Positions 39,976 through 46,408 of a stretch of DNA of 46,408 nt are shown here, piece after piece. The stretch covers positions 1 through 46,408 of the forward strand of contig JBGAIH010000037.1 in NCBI GenBank assembly GCA_044225675.1. The letters are read 5' to 3'. How positions within the stretch are numbered: the first letter of the stretch is position 1; every line of letters starts with the position of its first letter. A model generated the notes under the pieces. It had not been told where the DNA came from. It worked only from the letters and a program-made list of their open reading frames with translations, and did not search any database. The position numbers and the translations under genes are program-made. The stretch is from JACMQX01 sp044225675 (lineage in GTDB: Bacteria; Pseudomonadota; Gammaproteobacteria; Burkholderiales; Burkholderiaceae_C).

Positions 39976-40890
39976 CTACCTGGCTGGCAGGTATTGGGCC
40001 GGATCGACCGGCTTGCCCTGGCGCCGGATCTCGAAGTGCAGCTTCACGCGGTCGGCGTCGCTGTTGCCCATCTCGGCGATCTTCTGGCCCTTGCGCACGT
40101 TCTGGTCCTCCTTGACCAGCAGCGTCTGGTTGTGCGCGTAGGCGGTGAGGAAGGTGTTGTTGTGCTTGAGGATGATGAGGTTGCCGTAGCCGCGCAGGCC
40201 GGCTCCCGCATACACCACGCGGCCGTCGCCCGCCGCGACGACCGGATCGCCCGCCTTGCCGGCGATGTCCAGGCCCTTGTTCTTCACCTCGTCGAAGCCG
40301 GCAATGAGCGGGCCATTGGTCGGCCAGATCCAGGCAACGTCGTCATCGCCCGCCGAGGCCGCACCCGGATTGGCGGGAGCGGCAGGCGAGGAAGCCGGAC
40401 GGGCCGCGGGGGCGGCCTGCGTCGTCGTGGAGGCAGCGGGCGCCGAGGCCGCCGAAGCTGCCGAAGTGGGCGACGCGCTGCCCTGCGTCACGGGACGTGC
40501 CACGGCAACGGCTTCGCCAGGCGCGGCACCAGGCGGCACCACGCGCAGCACCTGGCCGACCTCGATCAGGTTCGGGTTCTCGATGTTGTTCCAGCGCACG
40601 ATGTCGCGCCAGTTCTGGCCCGTCTCCAGACCGATGCGGATCAGCGTGTCGCCAGGCTTGACGGTGTAGTAGCCGGGCTTGCCGGCATTCTCTGCCCCGG
40701 GCAGCAGCTTGGGCGCAGCGGCATCGACCGGCGTGGGGGAAGTGCTGGGGGATGCCACCGGGCGGCCTGCACTGCTGCCGCGATCTTCCACGGGTGCGTG
40801 ATTGGCCCGGGGGTTGGCGCAGCCTGCCAGCACGACGGCGGCGGCAAGCACCGCAGCGAGAGTCCAACCCTGATGACGCAAACCGGGCAT
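39976..40890 (-). CDS. nlpD: NlpD-like LysM/M23 murein hydrolase activator lipoprotein
   Basis: A 304-residue lipoprotein from ATG 40890, with GAGGA ahead. Signal and lipobox VVLAGC give lipidation at Cys near residue 24. A LysM domain (YYTVKPGDTLIRIGLETGQN) lies near 72-118, then an Ala/Ser/Pro-rich linker. The C-terminal LytM/M23 domain has Lys in place of the first zinc His (NKGLDIAG), indicating a non-catalytic amidase activator as in E. coli NlpD. A TTG at 40911 would extend it by seven residues and overlap pcm. Confidence 0.93.
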   Translation of the reverse strand: MPGLRHQGWTLAAVLAAAVVLAGCANPRANHAPVEDRGSSAGRPVASPSTSPTPVDAAAPKLLPGAENAGKPGYYTVKPGDTLIRIGLETGQNWRDIVRWNNIENPNLIEVGQVLRVVPPGAAPGEAVAVARPVTQGSASPTSAASAASAPAASTTTQAAPAARPASSPAAPANPGAASAGDDDVAWIWPTNGPLIAGFDEVKNKGLDIAGKAGDPVVAAGDGRVVYAGAGLRGYGNLIILKHNNTFLTAYAHNQTLLVKEDQNVRKGQKIAEMGNSDADRVKLHFEIRRQGKPVDPAQYLPAR

Positions 40891-40903
40891 GTGTAGCTTC
40901 CTC

Positions 40904-41728
40904 TTAACCAATTCCTGATTTTAGGGGGACAAAGTGAACCGCCTCAAGCACACTTTGTTTCAAACCTTGTGGCGTCTTGTCGATCACGACGAGGGCCTGC
41001 TGACCGCCAGCCGCGACCATCGGCGCAACGATGCGCCCGCCCACCGCGAGCTGGTCCAGCCAGGCCTGCGGCACAGCCTCGCCGCCTGCGGCAGCGATGA
41101 TGGCGGCATAGGGTGCGCCGCGTGCATAGCCCACCATGCCGTCGCCGAACAGCAGATGCAGATTGGCCAGCCGGAACGGCCGCAGGTTGTCGCGAGCGCG
41201 ATCATGCAGGCCGCGCAGCCGCTCGATGCTGTAGACCTCGCGCGCCACGCAGCTCAGCAGCGCCGCCTGGTAGCCGCAGCCGGTGCCGATCTCGAGCACG
41301 CGGCCGAGGCGACCGTCGGCCTCTTTCTGCGCGCCCATGAGCAGCTCCATCATCCGCGCCACCACATTGGGCTTGGAGATGGTCTGGCCGAAGCCGATCG
41401 GCAGACTCGTGTCTTCATACGCCTGGTTCATCAGCGCCGAATCGACGAAGCGGTGCCGCTCCACCGTCGACAGCGCCGCCAGCACCTGACGATCCGAGAT
41501 GCCCTGCTCCGCGAGCTTGCGCACCATGCGGGCACGCACGGCGCCCGAGTCCATGCCCACGCCCTGCGGCGCCACCAGCGCAGCAGAGGCCACGCCTGCC
41601 GCGCCCGCTGCCCGCCCCTGCGGCGGCGCGGGTAGGCGCCCTGCAGGCGCCGTCGGCGAGCCGGGGCGCGGGCTGGTCGCCGGCCGCGTGTCGAGCCTCG
41701 CAGGAAAGCGCGGGCGCTGCTGCGTCAT
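40904..41728 (-). CDS. pcm: Protein-L-isoaspartate O-methyltransferase
   Basis: A 274-residue SAM-dependent repair enzyme for isoaspartyl residues. Motifs are FVDSALMNQAYEDTSLPIGFGQTIS near 95-115, the SAM loop VLEIGTGCGYQAALLS near 145 and GGRIVAPM near 232. The first 60 residues are a Pro/Ala-rich extension relative to the 208-residue E. coli protein; ATG 41728 overlaps the surE stop as ATGA, supporting it, but a start near Met59 is possible. Second gene of surE-pcm-nlpD-rpoS. Confidence 0.94.
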   Translation of the reverse strand: MTQQRPRFPARLDTRPATSPRPGSPTAPAGRLPAPPQGRAAGAAGVASAALVAPQGVGMDSGAVRARMVRKLAEQGISDRQVLAALSTVERHRFVDSALMNQAYEDTSLPIGFGQTISKPNVVARMMELLMGAQKEADGRLGRVLEIGTGCGYQAALLSCVAREVYSIERLRGLHDRARDNLRPFRLANLHLLFGDGMVGYARGAPYAAIIAAAGGEAVPQAWLDQLAVGGRIVAPMVAAGGQQALVVIDKTPQGLKQSVLEAVHFVPLKSGIG

Positions 41729-42540
41729 GCGGCGCGCTCCACGGCCGCGGCGCCGGGCCCTGTTGCGGGGGCGGAGGCGTCCGCACCGGCGAGGCGGGCC
41801 GCCGTCTGCGCCCAGTAGCCGAGATGATCGCGGTCGGTCAGGTCGACCTTCAGCGGCGTGATGGCCACATGCCCCAGCGCCGTCGCATGGAAGTCCGTGC
41901 CCTCGGCATCGTCCATGGCGGGGCCGGCGCCGCCGATCCAGTACATCGTGTCGCCACGCGGACTCAGCTGCGTAATGACCTTCTCGGCCGCATGCCGGCG
42001 GCCGAGCCGGCAGACCTTCACCGGCTTGATCTGCTCGTAGGGCAGGTTCGGAATGTTCACGTTCAGCAGCCAGGGCTTGCTGCCCAGCAGGTCTTGCCTC
42101 GCGATCTGCTGCACCAGCTCGCGCACCTTCTGTGCGGCCGCATCCACATGCGCCCAGCCCTTTTCAACCTGCGACACCGCGATGGCCGGCACGCCGAAGA
42201 GAAAGCCCTCCATCGCCGCGCCCACGGTGCCGGAGTAAATGGTGTCGTCGCCCATGTTGGCGCCGTTGTTGATGCCCGAGACCACGAGGTCGGGCCGGTA
42301 GCCCAGAAGACCGGTGAGCGCGACGTGCACGCAGTCGGCCGGCGTGCCGTTGACATAGCGAAAGCCGTTGCCCGACTCATGCACGTACAGCGGTGAATGC
42401 AGCGTGAGCGCGTTGGACTTGGCGCTGTTGTTGTGCTCGGGCGCGACCACCTCGACCTGCGCGATGTCCTTGAGCGCCTCGTACAGCGCCACGATGCCCG
42501 GCGCGCGATGGCCGTCGTCATTGGAGATCAGGATTTTCAT
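41725..42540 (-). CDS. surE: 5'/3'-nucleotidase SurE
   Basis: A 271-residue metal-dependent nucleotidase/exopolyphosphatase. The start MKILISNDDGHRAPGI carries the metal-binding Asp pair, followed by APEHNNSAKSNALT and SGINNGANMGDDTIYSGTVGAA. The C-terminus has an Ala/Pro-rich tail beyond the E. coli length of 253. I use ATG 42540; the frame to 43035 overlaps the divergent oxidoreductase. First gene of the surE-pcm-nlpD-rpoS string. Confidence 0.95.
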   Translation of the reverse strand: MKILISNDDGHRAPGIVALYEALKDIAQVEVVAPEHNNSAKSNALTLHSPLYVHESGNGFRYVNGTPADCVHVALTGLLGYRPDLVVSGINNGANMGDDTIYSGTVGAAMEGFLFGVPAIAVSQVEKGWAHVDAAAQKVRELVQQIARQDLLGSKPWLLNVNIPNLPYEQIKPVKVCRLGRRHAAEKVITQLSPRGDTMYWIGGAGPAMDDAEGTDFHATALGHVAITPLKVDLTDRDHLGYWAQTAARLAGADASAPATGPGAAAVERAA

Positions 42541-42648
42541 GATGCGTGCCAGGTTCACGGGGATTGTAGGCGCGGGCCGTCGCCGCAGCGACATGGCGGC
42601 CTGCGCCCACCCGCCTATCATCACCGCTGCTTTGTCAGGAGAAACCAC

Positions 42649-43623
42649 ATGCACGCATGGCTTTGCGAAAACCCCGTCGGCGTCGACGCGCTGACCTGGA
42701 AGGAACTGCCGACGCCCCAGCCCCAGGCGGGTGAAGTGCTGATCGCCATCAAGGCGGCCAGCCTCAACTTCCCGGACCTGCTCATCGTCCAGAACAAGTA
42801 CCAAATGAAGCCGCCCCTGCCCTTCGTACCGGGCTCGGAGTATGCGGGCGTCGTCGAGGCCGTGGGGCAAGGCGTCACGCACCTGAAGGTCGGCCAGAGC
42901 GTCGCCTGCCTCAACGGCACCGGCGGCTTCGGCACCCACACCATCGCGCCGGCCGCCATGTGCATGCCTCTGCCCGAAGGCTTCTCGCACGTCGACGCCG
43001 CAGCATTCATCATGATCTACGCCACTTCGCACCATGCGCTGGTGGACCGCGCCCAGCTCAAGGCCGGCGAGACGGTGCTCGTGCTCGGCGCGGCCGGTGG
43101 CGTCGGCACCTCGGCGATCCAGATCGCCAAGGTCATGGGCGCGCGCGTGATCGCCGCCGCCTCCACCGACGAGAAATGCGCGCTGTGCAAATCCATCGGC
43201 GCCGACGCGACCATCAACTACAGCCAGGGCAACTTCCGCGACGCGATCAAGGAAGCCACTGGCGGCAAGGGCCCGGACGTGATCTACGACCCGGTCGGCG
43301 GCGACTTCGCGGAGCCGGCCTTCCGCTCGATTGCCTGGCGCGGCCGCTACCTCGTGGTGGGCTTCGCATCCGGGCCGATCCCGTCACTGCCGCTGAACCT
43401 CACCCTGCTCAAGGGCGCCTCCATCGTCGGCGTGTTCTGGGGCGGCTTTGCCAAGCAGGAGCCCAAGGCCAGCGCCGCAGCGCTCGCCGAACTGGCACTG
43501 TGGTACGCGCAAGGCAAGATCAAGCCGGTGATCGACCGCACGATGCCCATGGCCGACCTCAAGGCCGCCTACGCCCACATGGGCTCGCGCGGCGTCAAGG
43601 GCAAGCTCGTCCTCGTCAACTGA
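42649..43623 (+). CDS. NADPH:quinone oxidoreductase-like MDR protein
   Basis: A 324-residue zinc-free medium-chain reductase. The GroES-like N-terminal domain contains AASLNFPDLLIVQNKY and VPGSEYAGVVEAVG. The Rossmann domain has VLVLGAAGGVGTSAIQIAK near residue 148 and DVIYDPVGGDFAEPAF near 212. No zinc-ligand Cys pattern is seen. It probably reduces quinones or alpha,beta-unsaturated carbonyls with NADPH. ATG 42649 follows AGGAG by seven bases. Divergent from surE (108-bp gap). Confidence 0.92.
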   Translation: MHAWLCENPVGVDALTWKELPTPQPQAGEVLIAIKAASLNFPDLLIVQNKYQMKPPLPFVPGSEYAGVVEAVGQGVTHLKVGQSVACLNGTGGFGTHTIAPAAMCMPLPEGFSHVDAAAFIMIYATSHHALVDRAQLKAGETVLVLGAAGGVGTSAIQIAKVMGARVIAAASTDEKCALCKSIGADATINYSQGNFRDAIKEATGGKGPDVIYDPVGGDFAEPAFRSIAWRGRYLVVGFASGPIPSLPLNLTLLKGASIVGVFWGGFAKQEPKASAAALAELALWYAQGKIKPVIDRTMPMADLKAAYAHMGSRGVKGKLVLVN

Positions 43624-43669
43624 GCACGCGCCCGGGCGCGGCCGGATCACCCCGGCAGCGCCGCTCGGC

Positions 43670-43675
43670 TATAAT
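43670..43675 (+). promoter_or_regulatory. -10 element of tRNA-His
   Basis: A perfect TATAAT ends 11 bp before the tRNA, with a weak -35 region. Position suits a stable-RNA promoter. Confidence 0.65.
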
Positions 43676-43686
43676 GCTGGGCTGCG

Positions 43687-43762
43687 GTGGCTGTAGCTCA
43701 GTTGGTAGAGTCCCAGATTGTGATTCTGGTCGTCGTGGGTTCGAGTCCCATCAGCCACCCCA
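43687..43762 (+). tRNA. tRNA-His (anticodon GTG)
   Basis: Acceptor arms GTGGCTG (43687-43693) and CAGCCAC (43752-43758), discriminator C and encoded CCA. The anticodon stem CCAGA/TCTGG surrounds TTGTGAT, giving anticodon GTG (43720-43722). The T-arm has GGTTCGAGTCC. A G at 43686 can be the tRNA-His-specific G-1 opposite discriminator C. Confidence 0.97.
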
Positions 43763-43765
43763 GAT

Positions 43766-43798
43766 GAAAAAGCCCACCTGTCTCCAGGCGGGCTTTTT
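43766..43798 (+). terminator. Rho-independent terminator after tRNA-His
   Basis: AAAAAGCCCaCCTG / CAGGcGGGCTTTTT: a 13-14-bp stem with one mismatch and a run of six T, four bases after the tRNA. Confidence 0.92.
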
Positions 43799-43939
43799 TG
43801 TTGGTGAGGGCTTCTTTGCTGCTGCGGCGCTGCGGCGGTTCTGCCTCCATACTCAAGCCCAAAGACCAAGCCGCCAGACGGCCGCTGCAGCCTTCATGCT
43901 GCGCAGGAGCATCGCGACGACCCGCCGCGACTTGCCACC

Positions 43940-45883
43940 TTACTGCGTCGCCTGCGCCTGCCGCACGATCTCTTCCGCGCTGCGCGGAGCGGGCTTGGGC
44001 ACCTTGATCTGGACCTTGAAGCGCTCCTTGAGCACGTTGTAGTAGGCCAGATTCTCGGCCGAGGTCCACCACTGCGTGTACTGCGCACGGTCCTGGCGGG
44101 CGGATGCCTCGGTGGCGGCTTCGCGCGGAACGATGCGGTTGACGCGCACCACCGCATAGCCCTGGTTGCCCAGGTCCACACCCGAGAAGGCCGGCAGCGC
44201 CGAGGCGTCGGCGCGCAGCGCACCTTCGACGATCTGCGCCGGCAGCTTCTGCGTCTGCTCGCGCGAGACGACCACGGCGTCGGGCATGCTGGCCGCAGCC
44301 GGGTTGGCCTTCCACGCGGCCAGAGCGGCCTGGCCTTCCTTGCGAGCCAGCTCGGCACCACGCACCGCGAGCACCCGCTCGCGGACCTGTTCCTTGACCT
44401 CGGCCAGGGGCAGCGTATGCGCCGGTGAGTACTTGGTGATGCGGCCGGCCACAAGCTGATTGGACGCGACTTCGAGCGCGCCAGTGTTGCGCTTTTTCTC
44501 GACGGAGTCGGGCCCGAAGATCGCCGTGAGGAACTTCGGGTTGGCCAGCGGTCCGGTCACATTGGGGCCGGGCTTGCGCGTCACGTTCTGCGCGGTGCGC
44601 AGCTCCAGCTTGAGCCGGTCGGCCACGGACTTGAGGCCGTCAGCCTGCTCGACCTCGTTGGTGAAGGTGTCGGCGGCTTCGGCGAACTTGCGCTGGGCCT
44701 GCTGCTTGCGCAGCTCGGCTTCGAGTTCGGGCTTCATCTCTTCATAGCTGCGCTGCTTGGCGGCCTTGATGTCGGTAAGGCGGATGATGTGATAGCCGAA
44801 CTCCGACTCCACCACATCGCTGATGTCGCCCTTCTTCATGGCGAACACGGCGTCCTCGAACGGCTTGACCATTGCGCCGCGCGCGAAGAAGTCGAGGTCG
44901 CCGCCGTTGGGAGCGGAGCCCGGGTCCTGCGAGTTCTTCTTCGCGACGTCGGCGAAGCTGTCGGGTGCCTTGCGCACCGCAGCGAGCAGCTCGTCGGCCT
45001 TGGCCTTGGCCTTCTGGCGCTCGGCAGCGGGCGCGCTCTTGGGCGCGGTCAGCAGAATGTGGCTCGCGCGGCGCTCTTCCTGGCCACCCAGGCGCGCAGC
45101 GTTCTGGTCGTAGTAGGTCTTGATGTCGGCCTCGTTGACGGTCAGGCCCTTCTTGACGGACTCGATGTCGAGCACGATGTATTCGATGTCGGCCTGCTCG
45201 GGTGCCTGGAACAGCGCGGGGTTGTCCTTGTAGTAGGTTTCGAGGTCGGCGTCGGTGAGCGTGACCTTGCCGGCGAAGTCCGCCGTGTTGAAGCGCGAGA
45301 CCTGGACCTCCCGCTTTTCGAAATAGGCGTTGAGCGCGACGTCAGCCTGAACCCCCGACGCAAAGCCGGTGCCCGACACGCCCTGCATGACCTGCCGCAT
45401 CGACAGGTCGTTGCGCACGCGGGCCTCGAACATCTCGGGCGTCATGCCCTGGCTGCCGACGAGCTGGCGGTAGCGCTCCATGTCGAGCGAGCCGTCAGGC
45501 CGGCGCAGCGCGGCGATGGTCTGGTTCTCCTGCAGGTCACGCGCCAGGCGCAGGTCGCTGGTGACCAGATGGGACTTCTCGGCGGCCGCGCTCAGAACGC
45601 GGTCGCGGATCATGCGCTCGAGCGTGGCGTACTTGGCCTCGGGCGAGTCGAGCAGCTTGGGATCGAGCGAGGGCATGGAGGCGCGCAGGCGGTCGACCTC
45701 GACCTTGTGTGCCGCGTCCCATTCGGACTGCTTGATCTCCTTGCCGTCGACCTTGGCGACGGCCGGCCCCTGCTCACCCGAGTTGCGGTAGCCCTCCAGG
45801 CCGAACAGCACAAACGACGGCACGATCAGCAGGAACAGCAGGAACTGCATGATCTTGGTGTGCTTGCGGACGAAATCAAACAT
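43940..45883 (-). CDS. ppiD: Periplasmic folding chaperone PpiD
   Basis: A 647-residue inner-membrane-anchored chaperone from ATG 45883 (MFDFVRKHTKIMQF). One membrane helix (about 12-34), a SurA-type N-terminal chaperone region, and a parvulin domain near 270-370 (RRASHILLTAPKS, GGDLDFFARGAMVKPFEDAVF, EFGYHIIRLTD) are visible. A second degenerate chaperone module follows. It assists proteins leaving the Sec translocon. The tRNA-Val and hupB upstream on the same strand form a conserved hupB-tRNA-ppiD neighbourhood. Confidence 0.94.
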   Translation of the reverse strand: MFDFVRKHTKIMQFLLFLLIVPSFVLFGLEGYRNSGEQGPAVAKVDGKEIKQSEWDAAHKVEVDRLRASMPSLDPKLLDSPEAKYATLERMIRDRVLSAAAEKSHLVTSDLRLARDLQENQTIAALRRPDGSLDMERYRQLVGSQGMTPEMFEARVRNDLSMRQVMQGVSGTGFASGVQADVALNAYFEKREVQVSRFNTADFAGKVTLTDADLETYYKDNPALFQAPEQADIEYIVLDIESVKKGLTVNEADIKTYYDQNAARLGGQEERRASHILLTAPKSAPAAERQKAKAKADELLAAVRKAPDSFADVAKKNSQDPGSAPNGGDLDFFARGAMVKPFEDAVFAMKKGDISDVVESEFGYHIIRLTDIKAAKQRSYEEMKPELEAELRKQQAQRKFAEAADTFTNEVEQADGLKSVADRLKLELRTAQNVTRKPGPNVTGPLANPKFLTAIFGPDSVEKKRNTGALEVASNQLVAGRITKYSPAHTLPLAEVKEQVRERVLAVRGAELARKEGQAALAAWKANPAAASMPDAVVVSREQTQKLPAQIVEGALRADASALPAFSGVDLGNQGYAVVRVNRIVPREAATEASARQDRAQYTQWWTSAENLAYYNVLKERFKVQIKVPKPAPRSAEEIVRQAQATQ

Positions 45884-45918
45884 GCTCGGTCTCTCAAAAG
45901 ATCTATCGCACAAAACAA

Positions 45919-45943
45919 AAAGGCGAACTGCCTGTTCGCCTTT
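45919..45943 (-). terminator. Rho-independent terminator after tRNA-Val
   Basis: On the minus strand: AAAGGCGAAC, a 5-nt loop AGGCA, GTTCGCCTTTTTGTTTTG. A perfect 10-bp stem with a U-tract in the tRNA direction, so ppiD needs its own promoter or read-through. Confidence 0.9.
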
Positions 45944-45951
45944 GCATCGGG

Positions 45952-46027
45952 TGGTGGGTGCTGACGGGGTCGAACCGCCGACCTACGCCTTGTAAGGGCG
46001 CCGCTCTACCAACTGAGCTAAGCACCC
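45952..46027 (-). tRNA. tRNA-Val (anticodon TAC)
   Basis: On the minus strand the acceptor arms are GGGTGCT and AGCACCC with discriminator A and encoded CCA. The D-arm reads TAGCTCAGTTGGTAGAGC and the anticodon loop CTTACAA gives TAC. The T-loop is GGTTCGAACC. It lies 27 bp downstream of hupB. Confidence 0.97.
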
Positions 46028-46054
46028 CACCGGATCCGGTGTTCGTTCCTGCTG

Positions 46055-46327
46055 TCAGTTCAGGGCGTCCTTGAGCGCCTTGCCCGGACGGAACTTGGGT
46101 ACCTTGGCAGCCTTGATTTTAATCGTAGCGCCGGTGCGGGGGTTGCGGCCGGTGCGGGCCGCGCGCTTGCCAACGGCAAAGGTACCGAATCCGACGAGCG
46201 AAACCGAGCCGCCCTTCTTGAGCGTGGTCTTGACAGCGCCAATGGTGGACTCCAGGGCGCGCGTGGCCGCGGCCTTGGAAATATCTGCATGCTTCGCAAT
46301 GTGCTCGATGAGTTCGGTTTTGTTCAC
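46055..46327 (-). CDS. hupB: DNA-binding protein HU-beta
   Basis: A 90-residue nucleoid protein. GTG 46327 starts MNKTELIEHIAKHADISKA; the body has GSVSLVGFGTFAVGKRAARTGRNP and the DNA-intercalating NP turn, ending KVPKFRPGKALKDALN. It bends and compacts DNA. lon is expected just upstream, outside the window. The 81 bp to the window edge probably include promoter sequence but no clear hexamers. Confidence 0.96.
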   Translation of the reverse strand: MNKTELIEHIAKHADISKAAATRALESTIGAVKTTLKKGGSVSLVGFGTFAVGKRAARTGRNPRTGATIKIKAAKVPKFRPGKALKDALN

Positions 46328-46408
46328 AAGGGGCCCCTCGTACAGAGAATGAGTTGATCGGTTGTCTCTTGAAAATTGGTTCTTTCCACCCGGTGTACAG
46401 GGCTGGGA

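Noticed and set aside
1..46408. Horizontal transfer or mobile island around the iron genes
   Set aside because: No integrase, transposase, tRNA-site duplication or shift in base composition noticeable by eye; the iron genes use the same GC-rich codons as neighbours.

Overview
The window is GC-rich chromosomal DNA from a betaproteobacterium of the order Burkholderiales, most probably family Comamonadaceae (Variovorax/Acidovorax-like). This rests on protein content and gene order: rpsF-priB-rpsR-rplI followed by dnaB, surE-pcm-nlpD-rpoS, hupB-tRNA-Val-ppiD, ppsA facing ppsR, an AlaA-type aminotransferase upstream of hom, and sodium:solute symporters with a DUF4212 partner. The genus was not tested by any search. 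I see no rRNA, CRISPR array, insertion sequence, phage gene or integrase. The window reads as vertically inherited core plus an iron/heme acquisition block.

Layout. 1-5.5 kb: 5' end of hom and alaA (minus), then an Mth938-fold protein, bcp and a PIN-PhoH ATPase (plus), and a secreted protein of unknown function (minus). 5.5-8.7 kb: dnaB and the rpsF-priB-rpsR-rplI operon (minus). 8.8-15.6 kb: a small zinc-ribbon membrane protein, then two paralogous long sodium:solute symporters. These enclose a DUF4212 subunit, a TPR protein, a small membrane protein and an uncharacterised two-domain protein. 15.6-19.1 kb: ppsA and its regulator ppsR, divergent.

19.1-35 kb is an iron, heme and oxidative-stress region. 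It has an overlapping heme-uptake operon hmuR-hmuS-hmuT-hmuU-hmuV (minus), ahpC-ahpD-bfr (plus), and a catecholate-type receptor operon of fiu-like gene, FMN alpha-hydroxyacid oxidase and PKHD hydroxylase (minus). Then follow bfd, a candidate 24-residue membrane microprotein, tonB-exbB-exbD and hemP (plus), and a HbpS/GlcG-like protein (minus). Four closely matching Fur-box-like sites (shared core TGMGAATNNNTCNCATTTG or near it) sit on promoters of hmuR, fiu, bfd and hemP. The locus therefore looks like one iron-starvation regulon combining ferric-siderophore and heme import, TonB energisation, iron storage and release (Bfr/Bfd) and peroxide defence (AhpC/AhpD).

35-46.4 kb is housekeeping: a YccA/Bax-inhibitor-1 protein, rlmD, a glyoxalase-fold protein, a PolB-like 3'-5' exonuclease, rpoS-nlpD-pcm-surE, a quinone oxidoreductase, tRNA-His, ppiD, tRNA-Val and hupB.

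The observations I rate highest are EF-hand-like calcium-binding loops in both symporters, an alpha-hydroxyacid oxidase embedded in a Fur-controlled siderophore receptor operon, the overlapping microprotein ORF between bfd and tonB, and tandem duplications at the stop codons of two peroxiredoxin genes. Candidate RNA elements lie upstream of phoH and rpsF.
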